A stretch of 64,000 nucleotides of DNA. Origin: Pseudanabaena sp. lw0831. GTDB taxonomy: Bacteria > Cyanobacteriota > Cyanobacteriia > Pseudanabaenales > Pseudanabaenaceae. Location: the NCBI RefSeq assembly GCF_016584665.1, contig NZ_BBJB01000069.1, forward strand, positions 1-64,000, in the 5' to 3' direction. Positions 25,284 to 33,266 of the stretch are shown piece by piece. How positions within the stretch are numbered: position 1 is the stretch's first letter; each line of letters begins with the position of its first letter. The notes under the pieces were generated by a model. The model was not told the DNA's origin, did not search any database, and saw only the letters and a list, made by a program, of their open reading frames with translations. The translations under genes and the position numbers were made by a program.

Positions 25284-25320
25284 TAAATAAGATGGCGTGC
25301 GAAGCACGCCATCTTATTTA
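25284..25320. terminator. Hairpin downstream of the renalase-like gene
   Basis: TAAATAAGATGGCGTGC pairs perfectly with its mirror around GAA, ten bases after the stop codon of the 25331-26347 gene; probably a terminator. Confidence 0.75.
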
Positions 25321-25330
25321 TTTCTGGATT

Positions 25331-26347
25331 TTAAATTTTGAGTAATTCGATCGCAGATTCAGCCGCCGCAAGTCCTGAATGATAGGCGGCTTCAATATTT
25401 TTGCCAGCGCACCAATCACCTGCACATATAAGAGATAAAGGTATTGATGTCGATAAACAAGAAACACCTAAAGACTCTTCAGCGAGGGCATAGCGCCAAC
25501 GATGAACTTGCCACCATTCAGGATTGGCTAGCCATTTTTCTAATAATCTGCCCACTTGATTGAGCAATGGTTTACCTGCGATTTCTAGATCTGGCTCTTC
25601 CATTGATTGTTTGGCAAATTCGGCTGTACTTTGTAAGACAAAGACGGGTTGTATGGCTTTGTCTGAATGCTTACTGCTATCGTAACTAATCCAGTCAAGA
25701 ATCGGATCATCAACACATCTAATTGCTTGCCATTCTACTGGTACAGAATTGCTGGCATTATACCCAGCCATGATCGTCACACTGGGGGCAAATTTGACTG
25801 ACTGTACAGCTTGCAAAAAACTTGGTGCTGGCGCTAGTACTTCTTCAAATATCGGTAAAAATTGGGGCGCAGGAATAGTAGACACGATCGCAGCAGTTTG
25901 GAGGACTTCTTGGCGATCGGTCACTAATTGCCATTTGATATCGTTGTGACTCACATCGACAATACGGGCGTTGTTAATAATCGGAATTTCGTTAGCGAGA
26001 TATTTGGCGATCGCGGTCATACCCATCGGACAGCAATATCGAGGGTGACGCTCATCGGCATTGGGAGGACGCAGACCAGATGCTGACAGTTGGTAGACAT
26101 TACGTGTCCATTCTTGAACGAGGCTCTTTTCTTGCAGCTTACGAACAAACCTGCCAAAGCTATCACTCTTCACAGATATGAGTTGTGCGCCATGATCGAC
26201 CCAAGTACCTTGCAAACGTCTAGTCGCCATACGTCCACCGACTCCTGCGGATTTTTCAACTATGGTGACATCTAGCCCTGCTTGCTTTAGTTGTTGAGCA
26301 CAGGTTAAGCCTGCCATCCCTGCGCCGATCACGATTACATCTTTCAT
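25331..26347 (-). CDS. Renalase-like FAD/NAD(P)-dependent oxidoreductase
   Basis: A 338-residue flavoprotein. VIVIGAGMAGLTCAQQL at residues 4-20 binds FAD, GVGGRMATRRLQGTWVDHGA near 36-55 is the amine-oxidase/renalase-type second motif, and the C-terminal LSLICAGDWCAGKNIEAAYH with HSGLAAAESA closes the FAD site. Bacterial renalases oxidise isomeric dihydro-NAD(P); cyanobacterial relatives are uncharacterised. It follows the asparaginase-type gene on the same strand with a hairpin between them. Confidence 0.82.
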   Translation of the reverse strand: MKDVIVIGAGMAGLTCAQQLKQAGLDVTIVEKSAGVGGRMATRRLQGTWVDHGAQLISVKSDSFGRFVRKLQEKSLVQEWTRNVYQLSASGLRPPNADERHPRYCCPMGMTAIAKYLANEIPIINNARIVDVSHNDIKWQLVTDRQEVLQTAAIVSTIPAPQFLPIFEEVLAPAPSFLQAVQSVKFAPSVTIMAGYNASNSVPVEWQAIRCVDDPILDWISYDSSKHSDKAIQPVFVLQSTAEFAKQSMEEPDLEIAGKPLLNQVGRLLEKWLANPEWWQVHRWRYALAEESLGVSCLSTSIPLSLICAGDWCAGKNIEAAYHSGLAAAESAIELLKI

Positions 26348-26397
26348 ACAGTTTCAGTTCATGCCTCTTGAAGAGCTTAGCTCATCTTGATCGCGAT

Positions 26398-26436
26398 TTT
26401 AAAGTTAAGGTGGGCGTAGCCCACCTTAACTTTAAA
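26398..26436. repeat. Hairpin overlapping the end of the isoaspartyl peptidase gene
   Basis: TTTAAAGTTAAGGTGGGC / GCCCACCTTAACTTTAAA is a perfect stem with a GTA loop. It overlaps the last codons of the 26432-27304 gene by five bases and could terminate it. Confidence 0.75.
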
Positions 26437-27304
26437 GTGTATCTTGCATTTTTTCGCCATCATGATATGCAGCGAACAATACAGGGCAAGTTTTACCCCA
26501 TGCAATCGCCCCCGTAACATCAAGACAAATTGCCCCAAAATCGCGATCGCGGCTTTTCGCTTCGTTGATAGATTTATCAAGAGCTTGCTGAAGCGTCATG
26601 CCATCGGTAACGCGGACTACAACTCTAGTCGCAAAGCCTTCATCAAGAATGTCTTCGCCAACACCAGTGCAGCTAACCCCTGCAAACTTAGTCGCATAAT
26701 TACCCGCAGGCGTTGCAGAGTCACTGACTCTGCCGATGCGCTCAAATCCACGTCCGCCTGTGGAAGTTCCCGCACAAATGCTGCCATATTGATCGAGGAC
26801 GACTACGCCAATTGTCCCCATCGCCACATCTGCCATCTTGCGAGTGAAGTTGGTTTTGCGTTCTTCCACCCATTCAGCAAGACGTTCATCGGTGAGGGGA
26901 TTATAAATAGGAATAGCTAATTCGCGAGTGAGTTCCGCCGAGCCGTAATCCGATAACACGCGATCGTCGCTAGTTTGCAGATATTTTGCCAGATCAATGG
27001 GGTTTTTGACTCTAGCTGTATTGATGACACCACTAAAACTTTGGCGATCGCCGTCCATGATCGAGGCACTCATCCGCACCTGTCCATCAGACTGCAATAC
27101 AGAGCCAGTTCCTGCATTAAAGCGCGGATCGTCTTCGAGCATTTGGCAAGCCTTAACGACAGCATCGATCGCCTTTCCTCCATCGAGCAGCATCGGGTAA
27201 ACAGTTTCAAGTACAGCAAATAATGATTTGCGGACTGGTTCATAGCCGCCTTTACTTTCGACAGTGCTACCCGCACCGCCATGAATGATAATTTTTGGTT
27301 GCAT
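26432..27304 (-). CDS. Isoaspartyl peptidase / plant-type L-asparaginase
   Basis: An Ntn-hydrolase of 290 aa that removes isoaspartyl residues and hydrolyses asparagine. Seen: IIIHGGAG at the start, FNAGTGSVLQSDG near residue 60, and the autocleavage site in DVAMGTIGVVVLD near 158-170, where the Gly-Thr bond is cut and Thr becomes the nucleophile. STGGRGFERIGRVSDS and CTGVGEDIL follow. The inter-subunit linker is short, so maturation should be direct. Monocistronic or upstream of the renalase-like gene. Confidence 0.93.
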   Translation of the reverse strand: MQPKIIIHGGAGSTVESKGGYEPVRKSLFAVLETVYPMLLDGGKAIDAVVKACQMLEDDPRFNAGTGSVLQSDGQVRMSASIMDGDRQSFSGVINTARVKNPIDLAKYLQTSDDRVLSDYGSAELTRELAIPIYNPLTDERLAEWVEERKTNFTRKMADVAMGTIGVVVLDQYGSICAGTSTGGRGFERIGRVSDSATPAGNYATKFAGVSCTGVGEDILDEGFATRVVVRVTDGMTLQQALDKSINEAKSRDRDFGAICLDVTGAIAWGKTCPVLFAAYHDGEKMQDTL

Positions 27305-27385
27305 ATTGTTTCGTTATTTTTTTAAGCAAAATGGAATTTGTGTTTGCATCAGGGGTCTGTGGCTCTTAATACTTTAAGTGAGTTG

Positions 27386-27850
27386 TTATTCCCAAAACTT
27401 AACATTCAACATCGTGTCAATATCACGGCTAAACTGCCATGTATCAGGGAAATCGGTATCAGCATATTCAGTTCTGACTAGCTCTAAGGCAGTGTCAAAG
27501 GAATCGTCAAACATTCTCAAGAAATGACGCTTGAGGCTTGGTGACTGTCTTAGCAGCTTTTTAAGTTCATCACGTTGATTAATGATTGTGACTTCCCAAC
27601 CTCTAAAGCAGTCATGCAGACTGACATAGCGGCGTTTCAGGATATGTTCGATCAACCTTTTGAGTCTAGTCTCAACTTCACGTTTGTTACTGCCTGACAA
27701 ACCCTCTAACTCCTCTATTAAGCTTTCAATATCAAGATTCTGGAAATCACCAGCTTTTAACTGTGCGATCGCAGTCTCTAACCACAGATCAAGATCACGC
27801 TCGTACAAGGTTAATGGCGGTGTTAATGGCGGTGCGATCGCTTGCGACAT
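27386..27850 (-). CDS. DUF29 family protein (copy 1)
   Basis: A 154-residue DUF29 protein, a family abundant in cyanobacteria and of unknown function. Signature: LYERDLDLWLETAIAQLKAG at the start, IESLIEELEGLSGSNKREVE, RLIEHILKRRYV, and a C-terminal SFDTALELVRTEY. A paralogue is at 32032-32481 in the second accessory island with the same domain order. It lies directly downstream of ffh (31 bp), so readthrough is possible. Confidence 0.9.
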   Translation of the reverse strand: MSQAIAPPLTPPLTLYERDLDLWLETAIAQLKAGDFQNLDIESLIEELEGLSGSNKREVETRLKRLIEHILKRRYVSLHDCFRGWEVTIINQRDELKKLLRQSPSLKRHFLRMFDDSFDTALELVRTEYADTDFPDTWQFSRDIDTMLNVKFWE

Positions 27851-27881
27851 TTATTTTTCTCCTTTATTTAAGATTTTATTA

Positions 27882-29315
27882 TTACAATTCTCCAAAGCCC
27901 TTTTTCTTTTTCTTTTTCTTGCCATAGGGCGAATTGCCCGATGGCGCGTCGTTCCCCATGCCGCCCATCCCAGGGAAACCACCTCCGCCCATGTTGGGCA
28001 TTCCAGGGAAGTTTGGCATTTTGCCCTGTCCCATTTGTTGCATAAGCGATCGCATTTTCTGGAAATCAGCAACTAGCTTAGTCACATCTTGGAGTTTATA
28101 GCCAGCACCACTAGCAATCCGTTGTTTGCGACTAGGACTCCTAGCAATCAGGTCAGGGTCTTTGCGCTCACGCTTAGTCATCGAGCTAATCATTGACTCG
28201 CAACGCTTGAGTTGCTTTTCCGCCTCTTGAATTTGCGCGTCATTGATTTTCATACCTGGAAGCATTTTCAACATTCCGCCAAAAGAACCCATGTTCTTCA
28301 TCATGCGCGTGTTTTTGAGGAAGTCGTCAAAGTCAAACTGAGCTTTTAGTATTTTCTCTTGAAGTTGAGCTGCATCGGTGAGATCGATTTCTTCTTGAGC
28401 TTTCTCAACTAGAGTCAGTACATCGCCCATGCCCAAAATCCGTGAAGCCATGCGCTCAGGATAGAAGGGTTGTAAAGCCTCAACCTTTTCGCCGACACCA
28501 ATAAATTTAATTGGCTGTCCTGAGATCTGCCGCACCGATAGCGCCGCACCACCACGAGTATCGCCATCCATCTTGGTGAGAATCGCACCCGTAATCCCGA
28601 TCTCATCATGGAATGTACGTGTCAATGTCGCCGCCTCTTGCCCTGTCATTGCATCGACAACAAGTAGTACTTCATCGGGGTTAATGGCATCTTTGACTCG
28701 CTTTAGCTCATCCATCATGTCGCGATCGATCTGCAATCGTCCTGCTGTATCGACGATCACGGTATCAACGCCTAATTCCTTTGCCTTAGCCAAGCCTTGA
28801 CGTGCAATCTCCACAGGGTCAGCATCTGCACCCATTTCAAAGACTGGGACATTGATTTGCTTACCGAGAGTGAGCAACTGGTCGATCGCCGCAGGACGAT
28901 ATACGTCAGTAGCAACCAGTAAAGTTGTGCGATCTAGTTTGCGTAAATGTAAAGCTAATTTGGCGGTGGCGGTAGTTTTACCCGTACCTTGCAAACCTGC
29001 CATCAAAATTACGGTTGGAGCATTGGTGGATTCGGCGAGTGGCACATTTGCCTCGCCCATCGTCCTTACCAATTCGTCATAGACGATCTTGATAAATTGC
29101 TGATCGGGGCGCACACCTGCGATTACATCAGCGCCTTGCGCCTGTTTGGAGATTTCTTCAACAAATTCTTTGACAACTTGTAAGTTGACATCCGCCTCTA
29201 ATAGCGCCCTGCGTACTTCGCGAATCGCGCCTTGGATATTGGAGTCAGAGATTTTGTCCTGTCCGCGTAACTTTTTCCAAGCCGCCTCAAATTTATCGGC
29301 GATTTCATCAAACAT
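27882..29315 (-). CDS. ffh: Signal recognition particle protein Ffh
   Basis: SRP GTPase that targets nascent membrane proteins. The 477-residue protein has an N domain (1-90), a G domain with MAGLQGTGKTTATAKLA near residue 105, VDTAGRLQIDRDMMDEL near 188, LTKMDGDTRGG near 245, and a methionine-rich M domain (MLPGMKIND, RMMKNMGSFGGML, LMQQMGQGKM). The tail is Gly/Met/Pro-rich and ends with a run of lysines. No SRP RNA gene is seen nearby. Confidence 0.97.
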   Translation of the reverse strand: MFDEIADKFEAAWKKLRGQDKISDSNIQGAIREVRRALLEADVNLQVVKEFVEEISKQAQGADVIAGVRPDQQFIKIVYDELVRTMGEANVPLAESTNAPTVILMAGLQGTGKTTATAKLALHLRKLDRTTLLVATDVYRPAAIDQLLTLGKQINVPVFEMGADADPVEIARQGLAKAKELGVDTVIVDTAGRLQIDRDMMDELKRVKDAINPDEVLLVVDAMTGQEAATLTRTFHDEIGITGAILTKMDGDTRGGAALSVRQISGQPIKFIGVGEKVEALQPFYPERMASRILGMGDVLTLVEKAQEEIDLTDAAQLQEKILKAQFDFDDFLKNTRMMKNMGSFGGMLKMLPGMKINDAQIQEAEKQLKRCESMISSMTKRERKDPDLIARSPSRKQRIASGAGYKLQDVTKLVADFQKMRSLMQQMGQGKMPNFPGMPNMGGGGFPGMGGMGNDAPSGNSPYGKKKKKKKGFGEL

Positions 29316-29459
29316 ATCTGGTTTTGCTTTTGCTGTTTTTGGTTCTAACTACTAATTTACAGTTACAGCCACAACATTGATCGCGATCTGAGAAAATTGC
29401 GGTGGCGCTAAAAACTTAAAAGTGATGATAAGTTAAAATCAGTACGTTAATACGTCAGT

Positions 29460-30065
29460 ATGTCAGTACGTGAAGCGGTGAGTTTCAAAGCCATGATCCA
29501 AGCTTTAGCTAAGTCCGATCGCGAACATATTGTTAGGCAGTTCGTAACGTAGGAGCAGTTCCAAGCTTTAGAATCTGCTTTTGCGGATATTGATGGTGTG
29601 CGCCTGATTTATTGTGAAGGAGTTTTAGAAATTGTAGGCATCAGACGACTCTATGAAATGATTCGTACTTTACTTGGTGCGTTGTTAGGGCAATATTTCA
29701 TGCTCAAGCGCATTCGCTTTGTGTCTACTGGCGCATATACGCAGTCCTTGCAAGGACGCACCAAATTTCAGTCGGATTTATCCTATAACTTTGATAGGGA
29801 GAAAGAGATTTCGGATTTGTGTATTGAGGTGGTGGTGACGAGTGGTAATGTCGCTAAGCTCAGAAAATATCAATTGCTAGAGGTTCCTGAAGTTTGGTTT
29901 TGGGAAGAGGGGAAGATTAGTATTTTTTGCTTGCGGTCTGCGGATTATGCTCAGAGTTCAAATAGTTTATGGTTGCCTGATTTGTATATTGAGCATTTGG
30001 AGCAATGTCTATTGATGGATTCTCAGCTAGATGCGATGTTGGCTTTAGCTGATAAGTATAAATAA
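29460..30065 (+). pseudogene. Uma2 family (PD-(D/E)xK nuclease-like) gene with an in-frame nonsense codon
   Basis: From ATG 29460 a Uma2-type frame runs 30 codons (SDREHIVRQFVT), meets TAG at 29550-29552 and continues in the same frame without shift: EQFQALESAFADIDGVRLIY, LEIVGI, TGAYTQSLQGRTKFQSDLSY, DLCIEVVVTSG with the nuclease motif, and KYQLLEVPEVWFWEEGKI, ending at 30065. Uma2 proteins normally have a Trp at the TAG position (WEQF), so a TGG to TAG change is likely. Restart at GTG 29598 would remove the first strand. The DUF433 gene follows 40 bp later. Uma2 proteins are very numerous in cyanobacteria and of unknown role. Confidence 0.8.
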
Positions 30066-30104
30066 TAATCAGCTAAACTAAAAACAAATCAAATGGCATA
30101 GATT

Positions 30105-30506
30105 ATGACAGCCTACACATTAAACTTACCCGATCGCTTAAAGCAGGAAGTCGAGCAGTTAGCCCAAAATCAGGGAATTTCGCTGGATCAATTTGTGCTG
30201 TGGGCTGTTACAGAAAAAGTCGGTACGCTCAAAGCATCATTTTCTCTAATTGCTTATCGTCAAGGGGCGAGTGGACAGGTTTTCCCTGTGGTTAGGGGAA
30301 CAGGAGTAAGGGTGCAAACATTAACGATCGCTGCTCACAAGTGGGGTATGAGTGCTGCTCAAATCGCTGATGAATATGATTTATCTGAGGAGCAGGTAAC
30401 GGAAGTCTTGAGATTTTATGCCATAAATAAAGAACAGATTGATCTGGCGATCTCCTGTGATCAATCTCTAGAGACTCAATCTTTAGAGGCTGAATGGGTA
30501 AGCTGA
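30105..30506 (+). CDS. DUF433 protein with N-terminal ribbon-helix-helix-like segment
   Basis: 133 residues. The first 45 (TAYTLNLPDRLKQEVEQLAQ, NQGISLDQFVLWAVTEK) look like a ribbon-helix-helix DNA-binding unit. The rest is DUF433: FPVVRGTGVRVQTLTIAAHK, WGMSAAQIADEYDLSEEQV. DUF433 proteins are usually antitoxins paired with DUF5615 PIN-like toxins (as at 32640-33249), but no toxin follows here, so it is an orphan or acts as a regulator. Confidence 0.82.
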   Translation: MTAYTLNLPDRLKQEVEQLAQNQGISLDQFVLWAVTEKVGTLKASFSLIAYRQGASGQVFPVVRGTGVRVQTLTIAAHKWGMSAAQIADEYDLSEEQVTEVLRFYAINKEQIDLAISCDQSLETQSLEAEWVS

Positions 30507-30649
30507 AACTCCAATGCATTTATAAAAAAGTTTTGCATAAGGTTCTGAGTGCCTAAAGCTCAGAATGTAACTTGTAATCCAAAAGTTGGGCGTTGCCCAA
30601 ATGAAGGATGAATGTCTACACAATCTCAAATTCTTAGATACTTGTATAT

Positions 30650-31411
30650 ATGAAAATCCCAATAAATTGTATGCAATGTTTTCAGGAACAACTAGAGCCA
30701 TCATCAGAGTTTCAGTCAGTTGAAATTCGAGATGATGGTCTTTATTCTTCCACCTGTAACAAAGGGCATACTACTCTAACTGTTGTACAACAACAAAAAT
30801 TCGAGATATTATTTGAGTTTGGTGCAATGGCTCTACTTGATGGTTATCCACGAGAAGCAATTACTAGTATAGCTGCTTCATTAGAACGGTTTTATGAGTT
30901 TTATATAACCGTTACATGTATGAAACATAATATCGAGTTAGTAAATCTAGAGAAGACATGGAAGCATGTCTCAGCACAGTCTGAGAGACAATTTGGTGGT
31001 TATCTTTTTACATATTTAGTAGATCATCAGGGTAGTGAACCACCTGTTATTGATAACGACAAACCAAATTTACTTGATACTTCTCGTGGTAATACAAAAA
31101 ACTGGAAAGAATTCAGAAATGCTGTAGTTCATAAGGGTTATATTCCGTCAGTGAATGATACCCTTGCGTACGGTAATATTGTTTATCATCATTTATACGA
31201 TCTAATAAAAGATTTAAAAGATAGAAGTGGAAATTTTGTCCAAAAAGCAACTTTTCATCATATTGCTAGAGCACATGAAGCAGCTAATGGGAAAGTTGTT
31301 TCCACAATGATCTTGCCTACAATTATTAATCTCGAACAGAAGCCCTTAGAATCTTTGGAAAAAGCTTTGGATACTCTTAAATGTAGACATAGACATATAA
31401 TGCATATGTAA
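30650..31411 (+). CDS. Zinc-finger protein with HEPN-like RNAVVH motif
   Basis: A 253-residue protein I cannot assign to a named family. C7-x2-C10 and C36-x3-H40 suggest an N-terminal zinc ribbon. Residues 50-125 are helical (FGAMALLDGYPREAITSIAA, SLERFYEFYITV). FRNAVVHKGYIPS at 155-167 contains R156-x4-H161 with Asn after Arg, the catalytic pattern of HEPN ribonucleases, in a helical context as in HEPN domains. The gene is AT-rich and stands among toxin-antitoxin modules. A defence or abortive-infection ribonuclease is plausible; a structural HEPN-like scaffold is the alternative. No ribosome site is obvious before ATG 30650. Confidence 0.6.
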   Translation: MKIPINCMQCFQEQLEPSSEFQSVEIRDDGLYSSTCNKGHTTLTVVQQQKFEILFEFGAMALLDGYPREAITSIAASLERFYEFYITVTCMKHNIELVNLEKTWKHVSAQSERQFGGYLFTYLVDHQGSEPPVIDNDKPNLLDTSRGNTKNWKEFRNAVVHKGYIPSVNDTLAYGNIVYHHLYDLIKDLKDRSGNFVQKATFHHIARAHEAANGKVVSTMILPTIINLEQKPLESLEKALDTLKCRHRHIMHM

Positions 31412-31434
31412 CAATTTGATAGTTTTGTTTGAGA

Positions 31435-31497
31435 TGATCGCGGGTTTTGAGATTGAGTTGGAGGCGATCTCGGATTGTTTGGGATTGGATAGGCGAT
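31435..31497. repeat. HIP1-type repeat, two degenerate units, after the zinc-finger/HEPN gene
   Basis: GATCGCGGGTTTTGAGATTG followed by AGTTGGAGGCGATCTC, then a more decayed second unit (GGATTGTTTGGGATTGGATA). It is copy a of the group at 31983, 32538 and 33230. Confidence 0.75.
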
Positions 31498-31534
31498 AAA
31501 ATTGTTAATATGTAATAAGTAACCGCGAAAAATC

Positions 31535-31735
31535 ATGACAAAGATAGAGCTAATAGAAAAGCAGATTGCCGATCTTGACTATGACTCATTTGCAAAATTG
31601 CGTGAATGGTTTATTGAATTTGATCAAGCCATTTGGGATAAGAAAATCGAATCAGATTCTAATTCTGGCAAACTTGACTTCCTGATCAATGCTGCACTTG
31701 CCGAACATCAATCGGGAGAAACAATAGATCTGTGA
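31535..31735 (+). CDS. Putative antitoxin of a RelE/ParE-type pair
   Basis: 66 residues: KIELIEKQIADLDYDSFAKL, REWFIEFDQAIWDKKIESD, FLINAALAEHQSGET. This pattern is common in small cyanobacterial antitoxins placed before RelE/ParE-like toxins. It is the first gene of a unit whose second gene starts inside its stop codon (GTGA at 31732-31735). Confidence 0.82.
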   Translation: MTKIELIEKQIADLDYDSFAKLREWFIEFDQAIWDKKIESDSNSGKLDFLINAALAEHQSGETIDL

Positions 31736-31986
31736 ATCATAAAACAGCATCCAGCTTTTGGAAGTATTATGAGCATCTACTAGTAGATATTCGTGACCTT
31801 GCTGATAAAAACTTCCAGCCATTGAAAGATAATCCTTCGCATCCATCCTTGCAGTTTAAAAAAGTTGGGAAGGTATGGTCTGTAAGAGTTGGGTCTAATT
31901 ACCGAGCGATCTCTACCCAGATTGAAGAAGGATACTTATGGGTTTGGATAGGTACTCATGCTGAATATGATAAATTGCTGAGATAG
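31732..31986 (+). CDS. RelE/ParE-family toxin (short)
   Basis: 84 residues. ASSFWKYYEHLLVDIRDLAD, FQPLKDNPSHPSLQFKKVGK, WSVRVGSNYRAISTQIEEGY and WVWIGTHAEYDKLL match the short RelE-like toxins with an SVRVGxNYR strand. GTG 31732 overlaps the antitoxin stop, so translation is coupled. The stop codon TAG (31984-31986) is itself the first bases of a HIP1-type repeat (TAGCGATCGC). Confidence 0.9.
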   Translation: MNHKTASSFWKYYEHLLVDIRDLADKNFQPLKDNPSHPSLQFKKVGKVWSVRVGSNYRAISTQIEEGYLWVWIGTHAEYDKLLR

Positions 31987-32025
31987 CGATCGCGGGTTGT
32001 GGAGATTGAGTTGGGGGAGATCGCT
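31983..32025. repeat. HIP1-type repeat, copy b
   Basis: ATAGCGATCGCGGGTTGTGG, AGATTGAGTTGGGGGAGATCGC. It overlaps the toxin stop codon on its left and lies seven bases from the DUF29 stop codon on its right. Confidence 0.85.
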
Positions 32026-32031
32026 TTCACA

Positions 32032-32481
32032 CTAACTCCAGAAATTATTATTTAACAATGTGTCGATATCTCGCTCAAACTGCCACAGATCGAGAAAGTC
32101 ATATTGTGGATAATCTTCTCGAATTTCTTTGATTACATCCTGCCAAATTTTATCGAAAATTTCAGACAAGTAATTCTTGAGACTAGGAGACTTTTCTAAG
32201 CGTCGTCTAATTTGCTTACGTTGTTCTCTAATTGTTCTTTCCCAACCGTTGTAATCATTTACTAGAGGAACATATAACCGCTTCAAAATATGTGATAGTA
32301 ATACATCCAAATGACTCTCTAGCTCATCCCGATAAGAACGCCCCAAATCCTCAATCTCCTCTATTAAACTATCGAAATCTACATGATCAAAGTCTTTAGC
32401 TCTTAATTTAGCTATAGTATCCTGAGTCCAAAGCAGGTAATCAGATTCGTATAAGGATTTTCTTTCAATTGTCTGAGTCAT
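32032..32481 (-). CDS. DUF29 family protein (copy 2)
   Basis: 149 residues, paralogue of 27386-27850 with LYESDYLLWTQDTIAKLRAK, DFDSLIEEIEDLGRSYRDEL, LLSHILKRLYVPLVND and the ending FERDIDTLLNNNFW. It stands alone on the minus strand between two plus-strand toxin-antitoxin modules, and HIP1-type repeats lie on both sides (31983-32025 and 32538-32580), so the gene looks like one cassette of the island. Confidence 0.9.
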   Translation of the reverse strand: MTQTIERKSLYESDYLLWTQDTIAKLRAKDFDHVDFDSLIEEIEDLGRSYRDELESHLDVLLSHILKRLYVPLVNDYNGWERTIREQRKQIRRRLEKSPSLKNYLSEIFDKIWQDVIKEIREDYPQYDFLDLWQFERDIDTLLNNNFWS

Positions 32482-32537
32482 TAGTTTGTAACTCCTGTGG
32501 CAAATCCAACAATATTATTATGGTGCATAAAACAGTT

Positions 32538-32580
32538 ATAGCGATCGCGGTTTGTTGAGATTGGGTTGAGGGCGATCGCA
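32538..32580. repeat. HIP1-type repeat, copy c
   Basis: ATAGCGATCGCGGTTTGTTG, AGATTGGGTTGAGGGCGATC. Lies between divergent DUF29 and DUF433 genes. Unlike copies a, b and d it is not at a 3' end. Confidence 0.85.
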
Positions 32581-32639
32581 TCATCCAAAAACGCCTATAA
32601 GTTATAATATCTACGATTAAAGAGTTTGGACTACTCTCC

Positions 32640-32882
32640 ATGAGATTAGATCGTATTACGAGCAATCCTAAACAAATGAACGGTCAGCCATGTATTCGTA
32701 ATCTACGTCTTACGGTACGCAGGGTGATTGAGTTACTAGTGACTTATCCTAATCGAGAAGAACTACATCAAGAATTTCCAGAGCTAGAAGATGAAGATAT
32801 CCAACAAGCTCTAATTTTTGTGTCTTCTTACCTTGACGATCGCATTATTGAACTACAAAATCGCTATGAATCTGTTGCTTGA
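32640..32882 (+). CDS. DUF433-family antitoxin
   Basis: 80 residues with the classical DUF433 pattern: RITSNPKQMNGQPCIRNLRL, TVRRVIELLVTYPNREELHQ, FPELEDEDIQQALIFVSSYL. It is an antitoxin and probably a repressor of its operon. Its 3' end overlaps the toxin gene by 17 bp. Confidence 0.93.
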   Translation: MRLDRITSNPKQMNGQPCIRNLRLTVRRVIELLVTYPNREELHQEFPELEDEDIQQALIFVSSYLDDRIIELQNRYESVA

Positions 32883-33249
32883 TCAAGGATTGCCACGATC
32901 TGCGGCAGCGTTATTATGTGCTAAAGGTATTGATGCGATCCACGTTGCTGATATTGGATTCTCCCAAGCCGAAGATGCAGAAATTATCCAAAGCGCAAAA
33001 GAAGAAAATTATGTAGTCGTTACCCTTGATGCAGATTTTCATGCTCTGTTAGCGCTTGACGAAGCTACTACTCCATCAGTTATTCGGATTCGGATTGAAA
33101 GATTGCATGCTAAGCAATTAACGGATTTGTTACTAACTGTAATTGGTGAATGTAGAGATGACTTAGAGAAAGGCTCAGCTATTACAGTTGAATTAAATCG
33201 GATTCGCGTTCGTTGTCTTCCTTTGGTGAATAGCGATCGCAGGTTTTGA
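32866..33249 (+). CDS. DUF5615 PIN-like toxin
   Basis: 127 residues starting MNLLLDQGLPRSAAALL, with the DUF5615/Mut7-C-like pattern: GIDAIHVADIGFSQAEDAEI, ENYVVVTLDADFHALLAL and IRIRIERLHAKQLTDLL. Asp6 and the VTLDADF acidic pair form the presumed metal site. The start is the ATG at 32866; an upstream in-frame TTG-type extension is not needed. The last codons and the TGA stop are supplied by a HIP1-type repeat (AGCGATCGCAGGTTTTGA). Confidence 0.92.
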   Translation: MNLLLDQGLPRSAAALLCAKGIDAIHVADIGFSQAEDAEIIQSAKEENYVVVTLDADFHALLALDEATTPSVIRIRIERLHAKQLTDLLLTVIGECRDDLEKGSAITVELNRIRVRCLPLVNSDRRF

Positions 33250-33266
33250 GATTGAGTTGGGGATTT
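33230..33266. repeat. HIP1-type repeat, copy d
   Basis: ATAGCGATCGCAGGTTTTGA, GATTGAGTTGGGGATTT. It overlaps the last seven codons of the DUF5615 gene and touches the MOSC stop codon on the other strand. Confidence 0.8.
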
